From: a virus
Length of the DNA: 58,380 nucleotides
Strand: one strand, 5' to 3'
IMG/VR virus record: IMGVR_UViG_3300022920_000255
Span: 1 to 58,380 of that record
In this document: piece by piece, positions 27,369 to 32,569 of the stretch
Position numbering within the stretch: the first letter of the stretch is position 1
Layout of the letters: each line of letters opens with the position of its first letter
Made by a program: the position numbers and the translations under genes
The notes under the pieces: model-generated
The model's database searches: none
The model's input: the letters and a program-made list of their open reading frames with translations, nothing else
What the model was told of the DNA's origin: nothing

Positions 27369-28023
27369 GCGTAACAATGATAGATTTAAGAGTACTACCG
27401 GTCTAAATGACTTGTTATTCAATCTTCTTGTCGGCTTTGTGTTCCTATTCATCGTAGCATTTCTACTAATTAATCCACCAACTAAAAAAGAAGACGCACC
27501 AAAAAAAGCTGAATATTTGATTATTATTGAGTGGGATGAAACTGCAAATGATGATGTTGACTTATGGGTCAGAGATCCACAAGGTGTAACAGTATCGTTT
27601 ACAAATAAGACTGGCGGACTACTCAACTTAGAAAAAGATGACCTTGGTATGTCCAACGATAAATGGCGCAAACCAGACGGCACTGTAGTTACTATCCCAA
27701 TCAATCGTGAAGTTATTACAATGCGTGGTATTGTGCCTGGTAGATATCAAGTTGCGGCGCATATCTATAGTAGAAAAATAAAATTATATACTTTACCAGA
27801 TGGCAGGAAAAGAGGTGAAAGAGATACTACACCGGGAACTATCATTGCTACGTTAGTTAAGATTAATCCTTACGGTGAAGTATATACAACAGTACGCCAA
27901 TATGATGCTAAAGGACAAGTATTCCCACTATTTAATTTTGAGATAGACGCAGATGGAAAACTTATTGCACTTGATGAAGACAAAAATAATATTGTTATGA
28001 ACAGAAACGGAGCCGGCGAATAG
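27361..28023 (+). CDS. ExbD/MotB-like subunit with large periplasmic domain
   Basis: A 220-residue protein with a short basic N-terminus, one membrane segment (about 20-40) and a periplasmic domain. The membrane start GLNDLLFNLLVGFVFLF places D17 like the proton-carrying Asp of ExbD/MotB. The periplasmic part (EWDETANDDVDLWVRDPQG onward, with a basic RKRGERD loop) has beta-sandwich character like DUF2135-type domains, not the OmpA peptidoglycan-binding domain of MotB. The natural partner is the upstream ExbB-like protein. Confidence 0.7.
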   Translation: MTKRNNDRFKSTTGLNDLLFNLLVGFVFLFIVAFLLINPPTKKEDAPKKAEYLIIIEWDETANDDVDLWVRDPQGVTVSFTNKTGGLLNLEKDDLGMSNDKWRKPDGTVVTIPINREVITMRGIVPGRYQVAAHIYSRKIKLYTLPDGRKRGERDTTPGTIIATLVKINPYGEVYTTVRQYDAKGQVFPLFNFEIDADGKLIALDEDKNNIVMNRNGAGE

Positions 28024-28677
28024 ATGGATTACATACCAGCATATAACTTTGACTTACTGCCTATATTACTAAGTATTGTATTTCTTTCAATCGTAGTACT
28101 ATGGGTGGCTATTAAAAATTATCAGAATTTTCTATTGATGTTCTTAATTATACCACTAACTATCTTTAGTGGTTGGACTGCGTACTCTACTGTTGATAAT
28201 CTATTAGGATATCCTGTATTAGATGAAGTACAGCCTGACTCATTTTACATAACACATCTAGACGACCCAATGGGAGATTTTATATTTGTTTGGTTAGTTG
28301 TACCTGGCGAGTTAAAGCCAAAATCTATTATGGTAGTTAATTCAAAAGAAAATAAAGAAGCGTTGGAAGAAGCTAAAGAACAACAAGAAAAAGGCATTCC
28401 ACAAATGCTAAGGCAAAATTTGGAAAAGGGACAAGGGCAAACTCGAGGTGGCGAACTAGAAAGCTACGACTTTCAACAGCAAGGAGTCGAAGCAATGAAA
28501 GATGAACAACGTCAGCGAGAGGAAAATGAAGAACCTCGACAGCTACCTGGAAAAGCGGGTAGAACATTAGATACTCCACCAGTTGTCGATGGACGTCCTA
28601 CATTAGATGCAAAAAGCAAATCTGAAATACCAGAGTCATATCGTTTTATTAGAGAATTTAACGTAGGCGGAAAATAA
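28024..28677 (+). CDS. Third membrane protein of the ExbB/ExbD-like cassette
   Basis: A 217-residue protein with two N-terminal membrane segments (about 11-29, 34-53) followed by a short beta region and a long charged, Gln/Glu-rich tail (about 115-217) with predicted coiled coil. The start directly abuts the ExbD-like stop, so the three genes form one translated unit. No known family is recognised. The charged tail may reach a partner that the motor works on. Confidence 0.6.
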   Translation: MDYIPAYNFDLLPILLSIVFLSIVVLWVAIKNYQNFLLMFLIIPLTIFSGWTAYSTVDNLLGYPVLDEVQPDSFYITHLDDPMGDFIFVWLVVPGELKPKSIMVVNSKENKEALEEAKEQQEKGIPQMLRQNLEKGQGQTRGGELESYDFQQQGVEAMKDEQRQREENEEPRQLPGKAGRTLDTPPVVDGRPTLDAKSKSEIPESYRFIREFNVGGK

Positions 28678-28700
28678 TTATTAAAAATAACAAAAACTAG

Positions 28701-28729
28701 TTGACAATAATATTCACTTGTTGTATAAG
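28701..28729 (+). promoter_or_regulatory. Sigma70-type promoter
   Basis: TTGACA 28701-28706 and TATAAG 28724-28729 with a 17-base spacer. It drives the three small genes that follow. Confidence 0.7.
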
Positions 28730-28765
28730 TAACATATAGTGAGTAACAAAGAAAGGTATGAGTCG

Positions 28766-28945
28766 ATGGCGCCTGTGAAAGAAAAAATATCTGAGCCACT
28801 AAGCACTATGGAATGGTGTTCTATTGGAACCCTATTGTTTGAGCTAAGTCTAATGCGATGTATTGAAAAACCTTCTAATGAAGAACAGGTAGTAATTGAC
28901 TGGATATCTAATCGTATTTCGTATCTAGAATCAAGAAAAGGCTAA
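28766..28945 (+). CDS. Small early protein, 59 residues
   Basis: Begins MAPVKEKISEPLSTMEW; helical and mixed-charge. The ATG at 28766 is preferred to the in-frame GTG at 28739, which is only about 3 bases after the predicted transcript start. AAAGAAAGG lies upstream. Function unknown; probably an early host-interaction protein by context. Confidence 0.5.
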   Translation: MAPVKEKISEPLSTMEWCSIGTLLFELSLMRCIEKPSNEEQVVIDWISNRISYLESRKG

Positions 28946-28948
28946 TAC

Positions 28949-29203
28949 ATGTCAACTAATGTTATCGATGCTAGGGAACAATTCCTTAGTAAAGCAATAC
29001 TTGATGGACTTGAACAGTTCATTGATAGAGACCCAAAGTATCATCCATATTATCTTCTAATAGAAGAAGACGGTGACCATTTTATAGAATTAAGATTACG
29101 ATGTGCAGAGTTAAATTCTGACATTGTTTTAGATAAAGCACCAACGCATATCATTGAGGAAAGAATTAAAAATGGAACATGTATCGTCAACATCAACGGC
29201 TGA
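28949..29203 (+). CDS. Small early protein, 84 residues
   Basis: An acidic soluble protein (DGDHFIELRLRCAELNSDI) starting 3 bases after the preceding stop and overlapping the next small gene by 32 bases. Not recognised. It forms an early operon with its two neighbours. Confidence 0.5.
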   Translation: MSTNVIDAREQFLSKAILDGLEQFIDRDPKYHPYYLLIEEDGDHFIELRLRCAELNSDIVLDKAPTHIIEERIKNGTCIVNING

Positions 29204-29312
29204 ACTTCGTGCTACAATGGATAAGATGCGTAAGTGGCGCAAACCTACATATGCACAGCTAATGGACTTTTTGCATATCTACTCAGAATTGTCTATTAGG
29301 AACGAAGTCTAA
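29172..29312 (+). CDS. Small early protein, 46 residues
   Basis: Starts inside the preceding gene in another frame and ends at TAA 29310-29312. It has a basic stretch (MDKMRKWRKP) followed by an aromatic helix (YAQLMDFLHIYSEL). The amphipathic composition suggests a true short gene; function unknown. Confidence 0.45.
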   Translation: MEHVSSTSTAELRATMDKMRKWRKPTYAQLMDFLHIYSELSIRNEV

Positions 29313-29321
29313 AAAAATTGC

Positions 29322-29345
29322 ATAAATAAAAGTAGAAGTTAATAA
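29322..29345 (+). repeat. 24-bp direct repeat, copy 1 (contains a late-type octamer)
   Basis: ATAAATAAAAGTAGAAGTTA plus ATAA occurs here and again at 29953-29976. Copy 1 reads CATAAATA at the octamer, copy 2 GATAAATA. Both lie before RNA genes. Confidence 0.8.
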
Positions 29346-29354
29346 AGAAAGTTC

Positions 29355-29383
29355 TTGACGAATCAAACAGAGTTTGCTATACT
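29355..29383 (+). promoter_or_regulatory. Sigma70-type promoter, distal one of a tandem pair
   Basis: TTGACG 29355-29360 and TATACT 29378-29383, 17-base spacer. It reads toward the ncRNA and tRNA array. Confidence 0.65.
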
Positions 29384-29456
29384 AAGAACATAGACAAAGA
29401 GGAATATACACTTCACTACTCGGTGAAATTATTTTCAAAAAAGTTTATAAAAAGAC

Positions 29457-29485
29457 TTGACAAACTACACTTAATACGCTATATT
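29457..29485 (+). promoter_or_regulatory. Sigma70-type promoter, proximal one of a tandem pair
   Basis: TTGACA 29457-29462 and TATATT 29480-29485, 17-base spacer. The predicted start is about 29492. Confidence 0.75.
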
Positions 29486-29491
29486 AAGTAT

Positions 29492-29608
29492 ATAAGTTAA
29501 GCAACGGGTGAGAGCGATAAATATCTCCGTGTAGATCAACGGTCAGTCTGCAACGCTATTTGACAATTTAGATACGGTCTTAGATGCAAATCGATGATAG
29601 ACAAAAGT
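29492..29608 (+). other. Transcribed leader before the structured ncRNA
   Basis: About 115 bases between the proximal promoter and the closing stem of the ncRNA. There is no open frame of note and no tRNA. The sequence is less AT-rich than ordinary spacers and may be part of the same RNA. Confidence 0.35.
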
Positions 29609-29746
29609 AAACTACTTTTCTCAGTATCCGAACAGAGGGCGGATCACCTGAAAGTTCAATACTAGTTTCAATCAAGCTAGAGCAGCAATGTCAATAAGGC
29701 TGTGCGGTACGATTGAAGATACTAGGGGTATTGCGAAAAGTAGTTT
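29609..29746 (+). ncRNA. Structured ncRNA of unknown class
   Basis: A 12-bp perfect closing stem, AAACTACTTTTC (29609-29620) with GAAAAGTAGTTT (29735-29746), encloses two nested arms. Arm A: TCAG/CTGA (29621, 29648) and ATCCG/CGGAT around AACAGAGGG. Arm B: CAATAC/GTATTG (29657, 29728), TTCAATC/GATTGAA (29667, 29711) and GCAGC/GCTGT (29682, 29699). This makes a three-way junction directly before tRNA-Asn. It does not match tmRNA, RNase P RNA or 6S RNA as far as I can see. Pairings were found by eye. Confidence 0.6.
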
Positions 29747-29750
29747 TTGT

Positions 29751-29826
29751 TCCCTGTTAGCTCAGTTGGTAGAGCAACTGACTGTTAATCAGTTTGTCGC
29801 TGGTTCGAGCCCAGCACAGGGAGCCA
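29751..29826 (+). tRNA. tRNA-Asn (GTT)
   Basis: Acceptor TCCCTGT/ACAGGGA, anticodon loop CTGTTAA, G73, encoded CCA. First tRNA of the array. Confidence 0.95.
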
Positions 29827-29834
29827 TTTATTAC

Positions 29835-29925
29835 GGAGAGGTGGCAGAGCGGTTTAATGCACTGGTCTTGAAAACCAGCGTGGGTGAATAGTCCACCGTG
29901 GGTTCAAATCCCACCCTCTCCGCCA
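29835..29925 (+). tRNA. tRNA-Ser (TGA)
   Basis: Class II tRNA with a long variable arm; acceptor GGAGAGG/CCTCTCC, anticodon loop CTTGAAA (TGA), G73, encoded CCA. Confidence 0.95.
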
Positions 29926-29951
29926 GAATAAATTATCACTATACCAAAAGT

Positions 29952-29959
29952 GATAAATA
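29952..29959 (+). promoter_or_regulatory. Late-type promoter GATAAATA inside the tRNA array
   Basis: Octamer in copy 2 of the 24-bp repeat, 18 bases before tRNA-Thr. It could give late transcription of the downstream tRNAs. Confidence 0.45.
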
Positions 29960-29976
29960 AAAGTAGAAGTTAATAA
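29953..29976 (+). repeat. 24-bp direct repeat, copy 2
   Basis: Same 24 bases as 29322-29345, ending one base before the preceding context of tRNA-Thr. Confidence 0.8.
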
Positions 29977-29977
29977 T

Positions 29978-30053
29978 GCTCCTATAGCTCAGTTGGTAGA
30001 GCAACTGATTTGTAATCAGTAGGTCCGCGGTTCAAGTCCGTGTGGGAGCACCA
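29978..30053 (+). tRNA. tRNA-Thr (TGT)
   Basis: Acceptor GCTCCTA/TGGGAGC, anticodon loop TTTGTAA, A73, encoded CCA. Confidence 0.95.
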
Positions 30054-30059
30054 TCTTAT

Positions 30060-30106
30060 GACCCAAGGTCACTGTACTGGTCTTGTCACCTGTATACACC
30101 TGGGTC
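30060..30106 (+). other. Hairpin spacer between tRNA-Thr and tRNA-Leu
   Basis: GACCCA/TGGGTC extended by GGT/ACC around a bulged A forms a stem about 9 bp long. It may guide tRNA precursor processing. Confidence 0.4.
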
Positions 30107-30117
30107 TTCCTAATAAT

Positions 30118-30202
30118 GCGCCTGTGGTGAAATTGGTAGACACGCTAGATTTAGGTTCTAGTGCTTTACGGCGTGGGGGTTCAAGTCCCTCCAGGCGCAC
30201 CA
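30118..30202 (+). tRNA. tRNA-Leu (TAG)
   Basis: Class II; acceptor GCGCCTG/CAGGCGC, anticodon loop TTTAGGT (TAG), A73, encoded CCA. Confidence 0.95.
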
Positions 30203-30219
30203 AATGTTTAACATAGCCA

Positions 30220-30299
30220 AGGTCCTAGACGTTGTGAAGCTACAGGCTTTGTATGTAGTTAGAAAGCTAGGAGACCTGTCAGTAGGGTCTAAACTGACA
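30220..30299 (+). other. Structured spacer RNA between tRNA-Leu and tRNA-Ala
   Basis: AGGTCCTAG (30220) pairs with CTAGGAGACCT (30267) with a bulge; inside, CTACA/TGTAG forms a small hairpin. A perfect 7-bp hairpin TGTCAGT/ACTGACA (30277, 30293) follows. It is not a recognisable tRNA; possibly a decayed one or a processing signal. Confidence 0.4.
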
Positions 30300-30306
30300 C
30301 TCATTC

Positions 30307-30382
30307 GGGGGTTTAGCTCAGTTGGGAGAGCGATTGCTTTGCAAGCAATAGGTCATCGGTTCGATCCCGGTAACCTCCACCA
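30307..30382 (+). tRNA. tRNA-Ala (TGC)
   Basis: Acceptor GGGGGTT/AACCTCC (one G-T pair), anticodon loop TTTGCAA, A73, encoded CCA. Confidence 0.95.
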
Positions 30383-30386
30383 TATA

Positions 30387-30475
30387 TGTCAATGCAGGTT
30401 AGCTAACAGTAACAGATATTTCAGCAGGCGTAAATATCAATTCTGTGGTAAGGTTCGAGTCCTCAATTGACACCA
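30387..30475 (+). ncRNA. tRNA-like element 1 (non-canonical)
   Basis: An 89-base element ending in CCA with a perfect 7-bp acceptor TGTCAAT/ATTGACA and a T-arm with loop TTCGAGT. The rest departs from a tRNA: the D-arm-like hairpin GTTA/TAAC has loop GCTAACAG without the GG pair, and the central hairpin GATATTT/AAATATC carries a 10-base loop (CAGCAGGCGT) in place of 7. It shares sequence with elements at 31687 and 32166. A normal anticodon cannot be assigned. Confidence 0.65.
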
Positions 30476-30483
30476 AAATACTC

Positions 30484-30539
30484 CTACTGTTATGCTGCAT
30501 CATTGTAATAGTAGGGAAGGGGCACAATGCAGGTGCTCC
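30484..30539 (+). other. Two hairpins before tRNA-Gly
   Basis: CTACTGTTA/TAATAGTAG (30484, 30506; 9 pairs with one G-T) and GGGGCAC/GTGCTCC (30519, 30533; 7 pairs, 7-base loop AATGCAG). Structured spacer of unknown role. Confidence 0.4.
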
Positions 30540-30548
30540 GAGAGATTT

Positions 30549-30623
30549 GCGGGTGTAGCTCAGTGGTAGAGCATTTCGTTGCCAACGAAAATGTCGTCAG
30601 TTCGATCCTGATCACCCGCTCCA
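30549..30623 (+). tRNA. tRNA-Gly (GCC)
   Basis: Acceptor GCGGGTG/CACCCGC, anticodon loop TTGCCAA, T73, encoded CCA. Confidence 0.95.
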
Positions 30624-30628
30624 AGATT

Positions 30629-30704
30629 GCGAGATTAGCTCAGTTGGTAGAGCGCCTGCTTTACACGCAGGATGTCAGGAGTTCAAGTCTCTTATCTCGC
30701 ACCA
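30629..30704 (+). tRNA. tRNA-Val (TAC)
   Basis: Acceptor GCGAGAT/ATCTCGC, anticodon loop TTTACAC, A73, encoded CCA. Confidence 0.95.
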
Positions 30705-30710
30705 GCTTAC

Positions 30711-30787
30711 AGAGACATAGCTCAGTTGGTTAGAGCATTCGCCTGATAAGCGAAAGGTCGGTGGTTCGAGTCCACTTGTCTCTACCA
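30711..30787 (+). tRNA. tRNA-Ile (GAT)
   Basis: Acceptor AGAGACA/TGTCTCT, anticodon loop CTGATAA, A73, encoded CCA. Confidence 0.95.
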
Positions 30788-30809
30788 TGTGACAATAAAT
30801 TACAACTAC

Positions 30810-30886
30810 GCGGTTGTAGCTCAGTTGGTTAGAGTATCGGCCTGTCACGCCGAGGGTCGCGGGTTCGAGTCCCGTCAACCGCGCCA
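30810..30886 (+). tRNA. tRNA-Asp (GTC)
   Basis: Acceptor GCGGTTG/CAACCGC, anticodon loop CTGTCAC, G73, encoded CCA. Confidence 0.95.
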
Positions 30887-30897
30887 CTTATTACTAA

Positions 30898-30972
30898 TGG
30901 AACGTAGCATAATGGTAATGCATCGCTTTTTGGTAGCGCAGAGTATAGGTTCGAGTCCTATCGTTCCAGCCA
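30898..30972 (+). tRNA. tRNA-Gln (TTG)
   Basis: Acceptor TGGAACG/CGTTCCA, anticodon loop TTTTGGT, G73, encoded CCA. One mismatch closes the anticodon stem. Confidence 0.93.
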
Positions 30973-30988
30973 CTTTATTTTATAGTAC

Positions 30989-31063
30989 GCTCCCTTCGTC
31001 TATCGGTTAGGACGTCAGGTTTTCAACCTGAAAAGAGGGGTTCGATTCCCCTAGGGAGTACCA
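30989..31063 (+). tRNA. tRNA-Glu (TTC)
   Basis: Acceptor GCTCCCT/AGGGAGT (G1-T72 wobble), anticodon loop TTTTCAA, A73, encoded CCA. Confidence 0.95.
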
Positions 31064-31068
31064 TAAAA

Positions 31069-31076
31069 GATAAATA
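31069..31076 (+). promoter_or_regulatory. Late-type octamer GATAAATA
   Basis: Lies directly after tRNA-Glu and before an early-type promoter, so the micro-ORF unit that follows may have both early and late start sites. Confidence 0.45.
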
Positions 31077-31091
31077 ATTATAAGAAAGCAC

Positions 31092-31120
31092 TTGACATTC
31101 GGTACAACATGTACTATATT
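31092..31120 (+). promoter_or_regulatory. Sigma70-type promoter of the micro-ORF unit
   Basis: TTGACA 31092-31097 and TATATT 31115-31120, 17-base spacer. The predicted start is about 31127. Confidence 0.75.
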
Positions 31121-31148
31121 AAGTGTATAACAAAGAGAAAAGAATCAC

Positions 31149-31208
31149 ATGTCAAATACTACATCATATATATTAGGATGGCCGCCAAGAGATTGGGGAA
31201 TGTTTTGA
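31149..31208 (+). CDS. Micro-ORF, 19 residues
   Basis: ATG 31149 to TGA 31206, ending GWPPRDWGMF. It is the only sizeable open frame of a short transcript bounded by a good promoter (31092) and a strong terminator (31239). The ribosome site (AAGAGAAAAG) is weak. It may be a real peptide or a leader; the unit could instead produce a small RNA. Confidence 0.4.
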   Translation: MSNTTSYILGWPPRDWGMF

Positions 31209-31238
31209 CGTGACTTTTTAACAAAAGTTATTTTAAGC

Positions 31239-31273
31239 AAGCCCCTAGTGTTAATTCATTAGGGGCTTTTTTT
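31239..31273 (+). terminator. Rho-independent terminator
   Basis: AAGCCCCTA/TAGGGGCTT 9-bp stem followed by TTTTT. Confidence 0.9.
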
Positions 31274-31275
31274 AT

Positions 31276-31347
31276 AAACACACTATGTCCCACTGCAATG
31301 GGAAGTTTTGCAGAACATAGATCCCGAGGATTGAAGTTAGTGTGTTT
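31276..31347 (+). ncRNA. Pseudoknotted structured RNA before tRNA-Trp
   Basis: Outer stem AAACACA/TGTGTTT (10 bp if ACTA/TAGT is included; 31276, 31338). Inside, CTATGT/ACATAG (31283, 31315) encloses hairpin TCCCA/TGGGA (31288, 31299) whose loop CTGCAA (31293-31298) is the exact complement of TTGCAG (31308-31313), an H-type pseudoknot. A second small hairpin ATCC/GGAT follows. The class is unknown; preQ1 riboswitches were considered but no gene follows. Confidence 0.55.
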
Positions 31348-31356
31348 TTAAAAAAT

Positions 31357-31430
31357 GAGGGTGTAGTGAAATGGTATCACGGCTGTCTCCAAAACAGCAA
31401 GTAGGAGTTCGATTCTTCTCACCTTTGCCA
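31357..31430 (+). tRNA. tRNA-Trp (CCA)
   Basis: Acceptor GAGGGTG/CACCTTT with wobble pairs, anticodon loop CTCCAAA, G73, encoded CCA. Confidence 0.9.
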
Positions 31431-31436
31431 AAATTA

Positions 31437-31513
31437 CTCGGTGTAGCTTAGTATGGTAAAGCGCCTGGTTTGGGACCAGGAGACCGTAGGTTCAAATCCT
31501 ACCACCGAGACCA
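31437..31513 (+). tRNA. tRNA-Pro (TGG)
   Basis: Acceptor CTCGGTG/CACCGAG, anticodon loop TTTGGGA, A73, encoded CCA. Confidence 0.95.
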
Positions 31514-31523
31514 AACGATACTA

Positions 31524-31552
31524 TTGACAAAATAAAATAAATATAGTATAAT
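31524..31552 (+). promoter_or_regulatory. Sigma70-type promoter
   Basis: TTGACA 31524-31529 and TATAAT 31547-31552, 17-base spacer; a consensus-like early promoter. Confidence 0.8.
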
Positions 31553-31582
31553 ATGAGTTCTATTAACTTAAAGGTAGATTGC

Positions 31583-31705
31583 ATGGAAGATGAAGAAATA
31601 GATGAAGACCAATGGTGGAAAACTTTTTTCGATGATCCATGTGATGATATAAGCGGAAGTTTACTTTACCTATGGTTTTCGTATAAGTCAATGGAGGTTA
31701 GCTAA
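31583..31705 (+). CDS. Small acidic protein, 40 residues
   Basis: Begins MEDEEIDEDQWWKTFFDDP and ends in the shared motif of the tRNA-like element family (its last codons and stop lie within GTCAATGGAGGTTAGCTAAC). It follows a consensus promoter. DNA-mimic-like acidity is notable, but function is unknown. Confidence 0.45.
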   Translation: MEDEEIDEDQWWKTFFDDPCDDISGSLLYLWFSYKSMEVS

Positions 31706-31720
31706 CAGTAACCTCCACCA
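31687..31720 (+). ncRNA. tRNA-like element 2 (short, minihelix form)
   Basis: Carries the 5' motif of elements 1 and 3 (GTCAATGGAGGTTAGCTAAC), then ends early: GGAGGTTA (31693) pairs with TAACCTCC (31709) around GCTAACAG and is followed by ACCA, like an acceptor minihelix. Its last 13 bases equal the 3' end of the phage tRNA-Ala, so it looks like a recombinant of the two. Confidence 0.5.
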
Positions 31721-31730
31721 CAACTAGTCC

Positions 31731-31885
31731 ACTGTTACCCTGCCACTTCTTGCAATGCTAGGGTATAACAGTAACGGTGAATGTTTACACTGTGAGGCAG
31801 GTTGATCGCTGCCAAGGGCATTAGGGACTTAGGACAACCTTAACCGGCTCTCCTTTGGTGTATAGCCACTTTATCCTGCCTATAC
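31731..31885 (+). ncRNA. Possible structured RNA downstream of element 2
   Basis: Hairpins ACTGTTA+CCCT / AGGG+TAACAGT (31731, 31760), GGCAG/CTGCC (31796, 31809) and GTATAG/CTATAC (31860, 31880), with an alternative long pair AGGCAGG/CCTGCCT. There is no open frame. This 155-base stretch is less AT-rich than the surrounding spacers. Class unknown. Confidence 0.4.
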
Positions 31886-31919
31886 TATGACAATAATTTA
31901 AAAAAAGTAAAAAAAGTTC

Positions 31920-31948
31920 TTGACATTTGTTCTGAATCAATATAATAT
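31920..31948 (+). promoter_or_regulatory. Sigma70-type promoter
   Basis: TTGACA 31920-31925 with TATAAT at 31941 (15-base spacer) or TAATAT at 31943 (17-base). It precedes a 54-residue gene. Confidence 0.6.
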
Positions 31949-31978
31949 CATAATATAGGTAAAACAAAAGGACCACAG

Positions 31979-32143
31979 ATGAAAGTTTACATTGGATATG
32001 ACGTGTCTTATGACGGTGGAATGGGAATTTCGCGGCACGTGGAAAAAGTTTTTGATTGTGAAGTGAAAGCCTTACTCTGGGAAGAAGAAACGCAGGCTAC
32101 CGAATATGAATGGCGCGAGTTTGCAGAAATAGACGTAGAATAA
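31979..32143 (+). CDS. Small acidic protein, 54 residues
   Basis: MKVYIGYDVSYDGGMGISRH start and a Glu-rich C-terminus (EEETQATEYEWREFAEIDVE). It follows its own promoter; AAAAGGACC is the ribosome site. No family is recognised. It ends 22 bases before tRNA-like element 3. Confidence 0.5.
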   Translation: MKVYIGYDVSYDGGMGISRHVEKVFDCEVKALLWEEETQATEYEWREFAEIDVE

Positions 32144-32165
32144 TACAAGAAGCCATTCAGAACTA

Positions 32166-32250
32166 TGTCAATGCAGGTTCGCTAACAGTAATCGACATTA
32201 CAGGCGTCATGTCGTCACTGCGGCGAGGTTCAACTCCTCGATTGACCCCA
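32166..32250 (+). ncRNA. tRNA-like element 3 (non-canonical)
   Basis: An 85-base relative of element 1: acceptor TGTCAAT/ATTGACC (first pair T-C mismatched, as initiator tRNAs also lack a 1-72 pair), T-arm CGAGG/CCTCG with loop TTCAACT, encoded CCA. The D-arm-like hairpin has GCTAACAG in its loop and no GG; the central hairpin CGACAT/ATGTCG has a 10-base loop, TACAGGCGTC. CAGGCGT is shared with the loop of element 1. Confidence 0.65.
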
Positions 32251-32256
32251 TTATAA

Positions 32257-32264
32257 GATAAATA
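32257..32264 (+). promoter_or_regulatory. Late-type promoter GATAAATA
   Basis: Octamer 26 bases before the ATG at 32290. Confidence 0.55.
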
Positions 32265-32289
32265 TATGTAGATGTTTGGGAGAAGCACT

Positions 32290-32505
32290 ATGAAATTTCT
32301 ATATATTGATGTTAAAAGACGCAAGTTAGTTGCTGTCTTTCAAAATACGATGGGAGAGAACTTCTATTGGAGCAAAGACGAAGTTCTAGAACAGAAAAAG
32401 AAACACGAAATGTTATCAAGTTGGGCAATGATACAACATTGTAATGATGCAATTGAAGCAATGAATGATTATAAACAACAAAAGCCTTGGTGGAAATTCT
32501 GGTAA
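32290..32505 (+). CDS. Small late protein, 71 residues
   Basis: Begins MKFLYIDVKRRKLVAVF and ends KPWWKFW. GGGAGAAG upstream favours this start over an in-frame ATG at 32272. It is a single gene between a late promoter and a terminator. No family is recognised. Confidence 0.55.
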   Translation: MKFLYIDVKRRKLVAVFQNTMGENFYWSKDEVLEQKKKHEMLSSWAMIQHCNDAIEAMNDYKQQKPWWKFW

Positions 32506-32529
32506 TATAACAATTATATCAACAATATA

Positions 32530-32553
32530 AACCCAGCTTCGGCTGGGTTTTTT
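32530..32553 (+). terminator. Rho-independent terminator
   Basis: AACCCAGC/GCTGGGTT stem with a TTCG tetraloop, followed by TTTT. Confidence 0.92.
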
Positions 32554-32569
32554 GTTATCTGTTTAAAAA

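Noticed and set aside
26910-28677. Zorya defence system
   Set aside because: The ExbD/MotB-like protein lacks an OmpA-type domain, the ExbB-like protein is short, and no ZorC, ZorD or ZorE gene is nearby.
28739-28765. GTG start for the 68-codon reading of the small early gene
   Set aside because: It would begin about 3 bases after the predicted transcript start, with no ribosome site; the ATG at 28766 fits better.
29492-29746. tmRNA or RNase P RNA
   Set aside because: No tag-peptide frame, tRNA-like ends or conserved core sequences could be found.
29688-31010. Open frames of 60-90 codons on both strands within the tRNA array
   Set aside because: They run through tRNA genes and have no ribosome sites.
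31684-31890. Group I intron interrupting a tRNA
   Set aside because: No P7/P3 core sequences could be recognised, and the flanks do not form a split tRNA.
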